33,425 nucleotides of DNA, taken from positions 1 to 33,425 of the forward strand of contig JAOALB010000275.1 of the NCBI GenBank assembly GCA_025331125.1, in the 5' to 3' direction. Each line of letters starts with the position of its first letter. Position 1 is the first letter of the stretch. The DNA comes from Mycogone perniciosa (taxonomy: Eukaryota > Ascomycota > Sordariomycetes > Hypocreales > Hypocreaceae). Shown here one piece after another: positions 9,319 through 17,440 of this stretch. The notes under the pieces were generated by a model that saw only the letters and a list, made by a program, of their open reading frames with translations, searched no databases and was not told where the DNA came from. Both the position numbers and the translations under genes were made by a program.

Positions 9319-9534
9319 CTATCCCTCTATCTGAACCTCCTCTGCTTGCATCCCTTTCTGACCCTGTCTTGGTACGAATGTTACTGTTTGTCCCTCCTTA
9401 AGAACTTTGAAGCCATGCCCTTGGATTGCTTTAAAGTGAACAAAGAGATCCTCGGCTCCCGCCTCTGGGGTTATAAATCCATATCCCTTTTCGTCATTAA
9501 ACCATTTAACGGTTCCGGTTTGTCGCTCAGACAT
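9319..9534 (-). CDS. Bacterial-type cold-shock domain protein (CspA family)
   Basis: Intact single-exon gene for 71 residues, the usual length of bacterial Csp proteins and little more than one cold-shock domain. It opens MSERQTGTVKWFNDEKGYGF. The RNP1 motif KGYGFIT (residues 16-22) and RNP2 LFVHF (30-34) are complete, with the nucleic-acid-stacking aromatics W11, F12, Y18, F20, F31, H33 and F34, and the QKGMQAEEV end typical of proteobacterial members. The family binds single-stranded RNA or DNA and melts RNA secondary structure in the cold. The start is the only ATG in frame: the 11 codons upstream begin at TTG. Eukaryotic cold-shock domains are normally part of larger proteins, so a free-standing bacterial-like domain in a telomere-proximal fungal locus points to horizontal transfer. 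No RIP damage is seen. Upstream are a CRE-like palindrome and out-of-frame ATGs. Confidence 0.93.
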   Translation of the reverse strand: MSERQTGTVKWFNDEKGYGFITPEAGAEDLFVHFKAIQGHGFKVLKEGQTVTFVPRQGQKGMQAEEVQIEG

Positions 9535-9571
9535 ATTGGTTGAATTCCTGTGAACCGCGCGTGTCAATCAT
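9527..9571 (-). promoter_or_regulatory. Overlapping upstream ORF in the csp leader
   Basis: Upstream of the csp ATG the minus strand has ATG-TGA (9587-9582), ATG-ACA-TGA (9576-9568) and a 15-codon frame from ATG at 9571 that stops at TGA 9529-9527, overlapping the csp start in another frame. If the transcript begins upstream, these would reduce initiation at the csp ATG. A GTGAAA...TTCACAG pair (9585-9548, 38 nt) could remove them but is shorter than the other introns here. Confidence 0.4.
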
Positions 9572-9812
9572 GTCATCAGTTTCACATTAAAGAGTAATAG
9601 CTAGACCTACTGTATGGGTGCAAAAGATGGGAAGTTTTAGGAAAGGATCTGGAAAAAGAGGGGGTTTGAGTTATTGGAGAAATAAGGAACAAAGCAGAAG
9701 CAGTGAATTTGTCTAATGGAAATATCTGCGCTTTATAATATTGCAAATGCGGGGTCGTGTCATAGAAGGACACTAAGCTTCCGAGATAAATTTGGTCACA
9801 TGACAAGCCCCG

Positions 9813-9820
9813 TGACGTCA
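9813..9820. promoter_or_regulatory. CRE palindrome TGACGTCA upstream of csp
   Basis: A perfect TGACGTCA, the binding site of ATF/CREB-type bZIP factors (AtfA in fungi), 279 bases upstream of the csp ATG. A near TATA element (ATTATAAAGC on the minus strand, about 9731-9740) lies between them. Stress-responsive control is inference from the site alone. Confidence 0.5.
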
Positions 9821-9839
9821 TCTTTCAACTAGGATCTTT

Positions 9840-10457
9840 GGTTACCCGGAGTTAGTATTCTTCCGCGAAATTTTCCCACTCTGCCTAGAAATCTAGGCAT
9901 GTTTGTTGCCCTGTGTAAGCTCTCTAGTTTTAGAGTGCGGATATTAAGCTTTTTATTGTAGTCTGGGTCCTGTAGCCTCAAGCACTGTTTCAAAAAGGAA
10001 TAATAAAAACTCTAACTATAGACTTTCTTAATCATTTTAGGCTTAAGATAGGACAGTTTTTGGATTTATTTTTAAAGGTAGTATATCTCTTTTTGCTTTC
10101 CAACTGTTCCCGTCTCCGTTGCCTGCTAAGACAGTGCGTTTTCCTAATCAGGTTATTGATGTATTGTCCGAGCGGCGGAATACTAGTATTTGCCTGGCTG
10201 CTTCGTAGTTCCTACTAGTGCATATCCCTATTGAGGAATAGTGTTAGATCGGCCGCTTATGTTCCTTGATTCTTCAGCATATTTATGTGTCTTCTTTCAG
10301 GCAATTCTTGTGTTGAGTATGGTTTTAATGGATTCCTATTGGATTGCGCGAATAAGGGTTGTCATTATGCCATCTGCGTGAAAATGTAGGGGTGCAGCAA
10401 CCGGATGATGATTAGACCTAGTCCTAAATTAAGTATAGAGTAAACGTTGGAACACCA
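9840..10457. other. Intergenic spacer between csp and the dehydrogenase gene
   Basis: Shared upstream region of two divergent genes, with no coding frame. It contains a perfect 8-bp-stem hairpin, TGCCTAGA-AA-TCTAGGCA (9882-9899), and a CCG-AG-CGG inverted triplet followed by another CGG (10168-10178) of the type bound by Zn2Cys6 factors. Neither site is proven to act. Confidence 0.45.
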
Positions 10458-10463
10458 TATATA
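10458..10463 (+). promoter_or_regulatory. TATA box of the dehydrogenase gene
   Basis: TATATA 95 bases before the ATG at 10558, followed by a pyrimidine-rich leader (CCCCCTCTTCATTTACTCC) typical of fungal transcription starts. Confidence 0.55.
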
Positions 10464-10557
10464 CGCCTATACCCCCTCTTCATTTACTCCTCAACATATA
10501 CTACCCTCTGTCTTGTTACATTTCCATGGTTATATCTTTTAGTGACTCCCTCTCACT

Positions 10558-11775
10558 ATGGAAACCTTGGCAGCTTTTTTATCGCAAAGCTTCCCGCCCA
10601 AGTCGTCTTTCGCAGAGGGGGAACTTGGTGACCTTGCTCAAAAGGTTAGTGTCATATTGACGATTGAAATCATTGGCGATGCATGAAATTAATATTTGCC
10701 CGACTAGGTTTTCATCATCACGGGAGGGTACTCTGAAGTTGGACTCCGGCTCGCCAAGATCGTTTACCGAAAGAATGCCACCGTCTATCTTGCGGGACGT
10801 AGCGAAGATGCTGCCTGCAAGGCCATCCAAGATCTCAAGTTGAGCTGCAGGGAGTCACTGGGAAGATTGGAGTATATCCCTCTTAGCCTAGACGATTTAT
10901 CCACCATCAAATCGAGCGTCGATGCATTTCTGGAGAAGGAAAAGAGGTTGGATGTCCTTTGGAACAACGCAGGGTTTATGGGAAAGACCGCAACAACCAA
11001 GCAGGTACGTGGCATCCCAAGAACTCATAATACATATCCTGGTCTTAACAGTAAATCGCCTTTAGGGTCATGAGATCCATCTAGCTACGAACTGTCTCGG
11101 ATCGTTCCTCTTCACAAAGCTTCTCCATCCATTACTTGTTTCCACTGCGAACTGCTCGCCAGAAGGCACAGTTCGCGTTGTATGGTTGGCCTCGATCGTT
11201 TCACACTTGCAATCTCCTAGTGGGGGTATGGATTTGGAGAATTTGGACTATCAGCAGAAGAGTGAGAATGACGCTATGAAATATGTGGTTAGCAAGACAG
11301 GCAATTTGTTCATCGGTAGTGAATGGGCGCGACGCGATGCTGAAGTCGGAGTTTTACATCTGGTAGGCCGATATTGCTCTGTCTCGCTCGCTTGATGCTA
11401 ACGATATCGTTTTAAACAGACTGTCAACCCCGGCAACTTAAAAACGCCACTCCAGCGAAACATGGGAAATCTAGAGCGCAGAGTAACGGTAAATACTGAC
11501 CTCATCCACTATTCAGGTGAAAATTTTGGGAGTCGGGAAAATAATTGTGCCACTAGAATGTAATGCTCTATGACCCTATTTATGGAGCATACACCGAGCT
11601 TTTTGCTGGCCTATCCCCGAATATAAAGCCAGCAGACAGTGGGCGATATGTTATCCCGTGGGGCCGCTTTGGATCCATGAGGGCGGATATTGAGGCTGAG
11701 ATGCAAGCAGGCCAGGCGGGGAAGGCGGCGCGGTTCTTTGAATATTGCGAATCTAAAACGAAGGATTACTGTTGA
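10558..11775 (+). CDS. Short-chain dehydrogenase/reductase, five exons
   Basis: Exons 10558-10644, 10708-11004, 11066-11362, 11420-11488 and 11557-11775 join in one frame of 322 residues, normal for the WWOX/retinol-dehydrogenase-like branch of the SDR family. Introns are 63, 61, 57 and 68 nt and all fall between codons. Intron 3 carries a perfect GCTAACGAT branch site. The first exon (29 residues) precedes the Rossmann fold, which starts VFIITGGYSEVGL. The structural motif WNNAGFM, a serine in VVWLASIVS, and the catalytic pair in YVVSK (Tyr, Lys four residues later) are present, as is NPGNLKT after the active site. The cofactor loop is unusual: TGxxxGxG reads TGGYSEVG, so the middle glycine is glutamate. 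NAD(P)H-dependent oxidation or reduction is expected. The substrate is unknown. It converges on a transcription-factor-like gene 77 bases away. Confidence 0.9.
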
Positions 11776-11852
11776 GTATAATTCTTGGTATGGCATCGAG
11801 GTTGATGATTTCAGTATTCCCCTTTATATAATTGAAACAGAATCCTGATTCA

Positions 11853-13389
11853 TCATTGTTTTAGTAGGTACACAAACCATACCAACGCTCGTTGCAATTC
11901 TTCCCACCGGGCAAGTCCCAATGTCGTCCAAAATCTCAGTAATTGCGATACAAACCATGGCCGTAGGATTGGATCCCCATACGAATCGCTGGTCCCAACA
12001 AGGAGACACCATAGGACGGCTCCAGGAATTGGAAGCCAGAGACCGCTGATATCAGTCTTCTCAAGGTAATCTTTCAACGTATATCGAAGTATTGGCAGGT
12101 CGTTTAATGTATTCTTTCCAAGGTTTGTCCAAATTTGGTTGGCTGTGATGCAGGATAGGCAAATATAGTCAACCGTCTGCGAGTATACTTCAGGACCTGG
12201 CCATTCAGGCATGCTGAGATAATGCGCCCCATTATGCTGAGAGTCGTCTACCAACTGTTCGTAGATACCTCCAAGACTATCTATGTAGGGTTGACACAAT
12301 ACTTTAGTGCTCTCACAATCTTGTGCTAGAGAAAATAGTTGGTAGAACGTCGGGAGCTCTGAGCATGTCGCACGATAAGTGGGCAAGTAGCTGAGGGGCT
12401 GGTCACAGAAGAGTTCGAGAAACCACGAATACCTTCCAAGCTCATAAGCATCTGTAATTTATACAGTCAAAAGAAGATGGGTATTGAGTCACTTACAGGT
12501 AGATGAGCTTGGCTAACAAGCCCTTCATCCCCAGATGTCCGATACCTCCCCTTAGCCGGGCCAGCTCGAGCAAACCAGCAATGTGGTGTGCGAGTGCTGC
12601 CGTATCCCCACTTACACACTGGCCAAGGTCAGTGATCGTTGATATAGATTGAGCAGCGGGAGAACGGACTTCAAAATTTGCCAAGGACAGCACGGCGGCG
12701 GCAATTTCATCACTTTTTTGTATCGCTGGGTCGCCCAACCCGGCATTTATGGCTCGAATCGCTCTTCCTCTGTTTATGTATGACAACGTGCTTAATGGCT
12801 GATGTAATAGCGTCTCAAATGATGCCGAACATACGAAAATAGAGGCGTAAAAGAGAGCTGGAAATGCCATCGAAGCGGGCAGCCATTGTGTCGTAAGCGG
12901 CGATTGCTGTATCTGTAATGAGAGCTTTGAACAGGACATCTCGATGAAATTTACGTCTAAAAATCTTAGCAAGAGGATGAATATTATTTTCAAAGGACGT
13001 ATCAGACTGCATGAATATGAGAAAAGGGACATGCGCTGTGTAATAAGAGGGTGGCTGTGGTAGGGCAATGTCGGGTCTCGAGGCACAGCTTCAAAGACGC
13101 CGCTTCTTGCAATCACATCACATAATTGATGTATCTCATTATGACGGGATATTCCAAAGCTATCCACCTGCTCTTCGAGTAAATACGAGGGTGAAGTTTC
13201 GCAATTGGTTGGTGCGGAATAAAGAGTCACGCCGAATAGCCGAGCATTTGTTGCTCTCCTCTCTCGGTGGAACCTCTTCGTCACATGGGCTCGAACATGG
13301 CTCTGCTTCAGTTCTTTTAACGGATCATTGGGACCATCGAATTGGATAAACGTGAAGTTAGTATTCTCCGAATGATTAGGCGATGTCAT
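11853..13389 (-). CDS. Fungal transcription-factor-like protein (tachykinin family), possible frame problem
   Basis: Exon 1 (13389-12497) opens MTSPNHSENTNFTFIQFDGP and continues with a basic RAHVTKRFHRERR segment. This is the N-terminus typical of fungal 'tachykinin family' or Fungal_trans_2-like proteins, which look like Zn2Cys6 regulators without the zinc cluster. I see no zinc cluster here. Exon 2 ends with WCLLVGTSD and WEELQRALVWFVY, as in the regulatory domain of that group. The canonical intron (GTAAGT donor at 12496, TTACAG acceptor at 12452, TTTGACTG branch) joins the exons out of frame and reaches a TGA within four codons. Using a GGAAG acceptor (12433) instead keeps the frame and gives about 490 residues. 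So the gene either uses a weak acceptor or has a one-base frameshift. It may regulate the convergent dehydrogenase, but that is inference from position only. Confidence 0.72.
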
Positions 13390-13496
13390 TGTAATTCACT
13401 TTGTTTTGACAAATCTGTCAACATAACATCACAGTGTTGACCGCCTCTAGTAGCCACTCAGGTCCGAATCATCCGATATCTTACCAAGTTGCATTT

Positions 13497-13502
13497 CACG
13501 TG
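13497..13502. promoter_or_regulatory. CACGTG E-box
   Basis: A palindromic CACGTG 108 bases upstream of the transcription-factor-like gene start. A second copy lies 121 bases further upstream. The pair suggests a bHLH-type input, unproven. Confidence 0.35.
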
Positions 13503-13617
13503 CTTGATGAGATAATACCTCGCATTGACACTGGCGTATGCACTTGAGGGCTGGCTACTATTGAGTAAACGGGGCTTGTGGAGTTACACGTCACATTGCT
13601 CAAGGAACGATAGCGGG

Positions 13618-13623
13618 CACGTG
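13618..13623. promoter_or_regulatory. Second CACGTG E-box
   Basis: Same hexamer as at 13497-13502, in the same upstream region. Confidence 0.35.
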
Positions 13624-14162
13624 AGTTTCGGATCTCTTCATCTCTCACATCTCTCTCTTGTCGTTATCCTGATAGTTTCCAGGGCAGCCGATTTATAGAG
13701 CCTAAAGCACGCGTCGCGTTCTTCCCCTCCACCTCTTTAGACCTTCCCCGAGTACGGAGTACCATGTAGCAATTTCCTTCGTTTCAGCAATATCCGAGTT
13801 TTCCGACCCAATTCCTTGTCGTCCATTACCGCCACAAACACATTAGCCGCAAAAACTCAATTCCAAAAAGCAACTTGCGGAAAGACTCATGTTTTATGGT
13901 TTATTAAGTGTATTAGATAATAGAAATAGATATATAGAAAATATATTTATATAGTGTATATATATATATATATATATTTATAAATTCTATATTTTTATCC
14001 TATTTTTCCATTTCACTTTTTAATACAGTTAGTGTTCTATTAGAATCATGCTTTATTCATTTAATGCAATCATTTATAAATCTATATATAGTTAAATCCA
14101 CTACCAAGTAGTTAGACCTTTTAAAGATTATTAATAATACAAGACATCAATAAACATCTATA
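13624..14162. other. Spacer with AT-rich tail and (TA)n microsatellite
   Basis: The first 250 bases are of ordinary composition and probably belong to the promoter region of the gene on the left. From about 13900 the sequence becomes AT-rich and contains an uninterrupted TA run (13957-13977). No gene is visible. Confidence 0.5.
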
Positions 14163-14416
14163 TTAAGATAATTTAGTGTTTTGGAAATGTGTTTTTGCTG
14201 TTAATCGTGCACCGTAACCTTCACCTAGCTGGCCAAACTCCAGGCTGACCGATGTTTCCTGATTGAATGATGGCAATAGGGTAGACGCCGGTACCAGTTT
14301 GCACAATGCTTCCCGGATGAATAATAGGAGTGATATGGTAAACAATGTTGCAAGGTTGAACGGCGGCGGCAGGTTGAACGATGCTCGCTCGCTATACGTT
14401 GGTAGAGACTGGAGAG

Positions 14417-14669
14417 TCACTGACCAATAGGACTAAGCCCTTCGACTGCCGTCTCAGTATCAACCTTTTCAGGCGGAATTTGAATGAAAGGGTTCTTTGC
14501 ATATGCAGCCGCTGATATTGCTGCATATCCCTATCACTGCTTAGTGGTCGCATATGCCCTGGATAACCAGGCAGGGGAAGTGGTTCATCGGCTCTGCCGC
14601 TTCCATTTGGAAACGCAGGACGCCCTTTTCCGCAGCCAGCTTGTCCCTAACCCGATCATCTTTTACTAG
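14417..14669 (-). pseudogene. Nucleoside-phosphorylase-domain fragment (NLR/ankyrin type), broken
   Basis: Minus-strand translation from 14669 reads VRDKLAAEKGVLRFQMEAAE, then PMNHFPCLVIQGICDH. This is the C-terminal part of the PNP/UDP-type phosphorylase domain that often heads fungal NACHT/ankyrin (NLR-like) proteins; the usual sequence there is close to FEMEAAGLM...FPCLVIRGICDYSDSHKNK. At about 14530-14546 the frame shifts, a few codons of the SDSHKN stretch are missing, and the match resumes in another frame as KQ**GYAAISAAAYAKNPFI then QIPPEKVDTE. The two stops stand where W and Q are expected (TGG to TGA, CAG to TAG). A TGA closes the frame at 14417. In-frame stops also lie just upstream, and no N-terminal half or NACHT part is present, so this is a dead fragment. 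Confidence 0.8.
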
Positions 14670-14836
14670 TTAATTCGTTCACGCAATCGGGCCGTTATTA
14701 AAGGCCAGAATATCCTCGTTATTGTCCTACCGACGCTTTCGTTAACTAGTCTTGACAGATCATCAGCATAAACATCCACGCACGGTATTGCCATTAGAGG
14801 ATGGGAAAGCACCGATTAATATCATTTATCAGCGCT

Positions 14837-15254
14837 TTAGGCTGATCGCTTATATTTCTTCTGTAGTCTTGGGTACCTGAGAGATCCTGGAATTACTGCC
14901 TCTGCCTTTGAGATATTACAGAATTCCTTAACGTAGAGGAGATTTGAGTTAACAAACGCCCTCCCTTCTCTTAAAATCAAAATGAAAGGATCATTTACCT
15001 GACCACCCTTTACATATACCTCATCGATAACCTGATTCGCATACAGATAATCGATGCCAGGGTCGACGCCAACTTCATTCAACAGCACAATGTCCGCCTT
15101 CTGTACTTCACCTTCTAGCTCTCGCATAGCAGGGGAAATATAGCTTGTGGTAACAACATTTGTCTTGCCTTTGACAGCCGATCTGATAACCGCTGGATGG
15201 TTTGCGTATGGAAAAAGGGATATCACAAGATTATGGGATACGACGTGAGCATAA
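14837..15254 (-). pseudogene. lys9: Saccharopine reductase (LYS9) fragment with internal deletion
   Basis: Minus strand. The match begins before the first ATG at 15226 with AHVVSHNLVISLFPY and continues ...GKTNVVTTSYISPAMRELEG and VGVDPGIDYLYANQVIDEVY. These are hallmarks of saccharopine dehydrogenase (NADP+, L-glutamate-forming), which makes saccharopine in the fungal alpha-aminoadipate route to lysine. After VKGGQ the expected stretch (GYKFSW... up to the YPGFAF region) is missing. The match resumes at GRAFVNS and KEFCNISKAEAVIPGSLRY, then is lost before the stop. A GTAAATGATCC...TTTTAAG segment at the deletion looks like a shrunken intron (29 nt). The N-terminal half is cut off where repeat A starts at 15256. 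A core lysine gene would normally have an intact copy elsewhere, so I read this as a dead duplicate. Confidence 0.85.
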
Positions 15255-15255
15255 A

Positions 15256-15636
15256 AGCTTCCCTCCTACACCTACAGGTACCCCACCTTTTAGGTGCCTA
15301 TTCATTCAAATTCTATAACCTTTTAATTAGCTATTAAGAAAATAAGTTTAATAATACTCTCTCACCTTTCCTAGGTATTTAAAGAAAAATAGGAAATGCT
15401 ATTAGACTGTAATTAAATTAAGGATAATTAAACTTTAAGTAGGCAGTATTTTAGCGATTTAAAAAAAAAAGTACTTTGTTACTTTTAAAGTAAAAAGAGA
15501 TTATAATCTTTTTAGTTATATTTAAAAAACACTATATTAATAATAAATATATTAAAATAAATATCTTAAATCTAATTTTAATTTTAATATTAAACTTAAA
15601 GTTTTTTTTAAAAGGGATTTAAAAAATGTTTTTTTC
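15256..15636. repeat. Repeat A, left copy
   Basis: Starts GCTTCCCTCCTACACCTACAG and aligns directly with 31847-32240 over nearly its whole length (shared GGTAC...GGTGCCTA, TTTAAAGAAA, GGCAGTATTTTAGCGATTTAAAAAA, AAAAGGGA). It abuts the LYS9 fragment on the left and the older Gypsy LTR on the right. Both copies begin at the same base, which suggests a defined element end such as a non-LTR retrotransposon 5' region. The type is not established. Confidence 0.7.
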
Positions 15637-16036
15637 TGTCACAACCCGACCCTCTTATAGCCGTATAAAGGGTCTAGGGCAGTATATACCCCGGAAGAAT
15701 AACGGAACGACCGTCCAATTAGGAAGGATTACTCGGATCACTATAGACTACAGATCACTTAGATTATGGAACGTAAGCCAAGGTAACCTAATATAACCGT
15801 AATCTATATATAATCTAAGTACATTTATTATATATCTCCTTTATATATAAAATTGGATAAATTACAATTATTAGTATAGTTACTTAGATAGTTATTAATA
15901 TAATCATTTACCTAAACTACCTATTTTATAGAATAGTGACTATATTACCCTGCTTAATATTTATCTTTAACCTCTCTGTTAATATAAACCCTGCAAACTT
16001 TAGTTTAACTGTTAAGAATTAACCTAGATTATTATA
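15637..16036 (+). repeat. 5' LTR of the older Gypsy (inverted relative to the other LTRs)
   Basis: About 400 bp, TGTCACA at the left and TTATTATA (ancestral GATCGTCACA-like) at the right. Its right half is the reverse complement of 16311-16500 (GCTTAATATTTATCTTTAACCTCTC...). Its left half is unlike the 409-bp LTRs and keeps a GC-richer block (15640-15770), so it is a divergent LTR subtype. Confidence 0.65.
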
Positions 16037-16310
16037 TATTAATAACTCTTGTTTAAAAGGCTATTAAGAATCTTAAACAATATTGCAAGTATATCCGCTA
16101 TAGTATCCTTTTCTAATACTCTACCCCCTATTCTACCTCCTCGCTAAATGCAAGATAATAACGGAGATAATAATATAAGTAAAAGTAAAGATAAAGATAA
16201 AGTTAATAAAACGGAGTAACTATATATTTGCATAAAGGAAGCCTTTTAATATATAAAAGCTAACTATATAAAATAAAAGTAACACTATTAGTATTTAATT
16301 ACTAAGAATA

Positions 16311-16719
16311 TATAACGATCTGGGTTGATTTTTAAGGGATAAACGGAAGTTTATAGGTTTATATTAACAGAGAGGTTAAGGATAAATACTAAGCAGGGTA
16401 ATATAGTTACAATTCTATAGAATAGGCGGTTCTAGTAAATGCAATTTATTAACAACTATTTAGGTAACTATATTAAATAAATAATAAGCTAGTTGTATAT
16501 ATATAAAGGAAATCTATATGCGATTACTGATATTTCAGTAAATGTTTACTGTAATTACTGTAATAGTGCAGTAATTAAGTAAATAATTATATATTTTAAT
16601 ATAGTAAGCATTTAAGTGATTGCTTTTAGTGCAGTAATTACTTTTTAATAATTAATCGGTATAATTAATATACTCCTATACCCCTATAACTTAATCTTTA
16701 ATACAGTTAGGTTATAATA
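16311..16719 (-). repeat. 3' LTR of the minus-strand Gypsy
   Basis: 409 bp. On the plus strand it begins TATAACGATCTGGG (ancestral TGTGACGATCCGGG, as kept at 33354) and ends GTTATAATA (ancestral TATAACA). Its partner is 30018-30426, of identical length. Confidence 0.88.
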
Positions 16720-16724
16720 TAATA

Positions 16725-16734
16725 TCCCCCTCTT
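16725..16734 (-). other. Polypurine tract of the Gypsy element
   Basis: TCCCCCTCTT on the plus strand, so AAGAGGGGGA on the sense strand, immediately before the 3' LTR. It fits the plus-strand priming site and confirms the orientation. Confidence 0.6.
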
Positions 16735-16904
16735 ATTACTTTTATCTTTAAGACTTATTTAATCTCTTCCCTTTTTTTATATATAATATCCTTTTTTCTT
16801 AACTGTTTTATTATATTTAATAATTTATAGCCTATTTACACTAAATTAACTTTCTATTATTATAAACTTATAGATTTAATTAGTACTAATAGTTTTAATA
16901 TTAT

Positions 16905-17440
16905 ACTTTATTTTTATTATTTTTCTCGCGGCTTAAAGTATTATATAAGTAATCGCTCTTTAAAATATAGCAAATGCGTTTATATTAATTATCTATATAA
17001 TAGTGTAGGGGTTATATTACGCTTTTACATATTTCTTTAAAGTCTTCCCTTTAATATTATAGCTGAGACTGTTTTTTTAATATTAAGTATTATTTCTAAG
17101 TTATAATATTTTAATTCCATTAAAGAATTAGTAGAAAAACTTTTATTGCTTTATTATAAAGCCTTTTATAAAGCTTAGGCGGAAATAAATAAGGCCTTAA
17201 ATTATTTAAAGCGTCTTTATTATTAAAAATGGCCGCTGCGGATTAAAGGTAAAGAGATAGTTAAATATAGGTTAGAATCTTTAAATAAACTGGAAGATTT
17301 AAAGCAGCAGGAATTGGAAGTTTTTTTAGAGGTTTAGGACTTATAAGTTATTAATCTTTTTACTTTTAATGCTTTATTAGACCTTTTATTAAAAGGCTTA
17401 GATTTTAGTGGAATTACTGTAAAGTTATTTAAGAGTATTT
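16905..17440 (+). pseudogene. Antisense ORF relic at the 3' end of the Gypsy (cysteine motif plus coiled coil)
   Basis: The plus strand, opposite to pol, reads like a decayed protein. An N-terminal segment carries FSRGLKYYISNRSLKYSKCV and then YINYLYNSVGV, with tyrosines spaced where a zinc-type cysteine cluster would be expected. A charged helix follows (KWPLRIKGKEIVKYRLESLN, KLEDLKQQELEVFLEV), then GLDFSGITVKLF. I recall accessory proteins in fungal genomes with a small cysteine cluster followed by an RRGLxxLDELE-type coiled coil, and this matches that layout. Several stops interrupt it, mostly single C-to-T or G-to-A steps. It lies between the end of pol and the 3' LTR. Function unknown. 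Confidence 0.5.

Noticed and set aside
9277..9543. Plus-strand frame over the cold-shock gene
   Set aside because: Antisense shadow of the highly conserved minus-strand Csp domain.
12815..13349. Short frames on both strands inside the transcription-factor-like exon
   Set aside because: Overlapped by a 298-codon frame with recognisable family start and domain. No independent signals.
10558..13389. A biosynthetic gene cluster around the dehydrogenase
   Set aside because: There is no polyketide, peptide, terpene or other backbone enzyme, transporter or P450 nearby.
13957..13977. TA run as a CRISPR-like or centromeric signal
   Set aside because: A simple (TA)n microsatellite in AT-rich DNA. 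There are no spacers or repeats of CRISPR type in the window.
14484..14669. Plus-strand 61-codon ORF with an ATG
   Set aside because: It is antisense to the phosphorylase-domain fragment, whose match continues across a frameshift on the minus strand.
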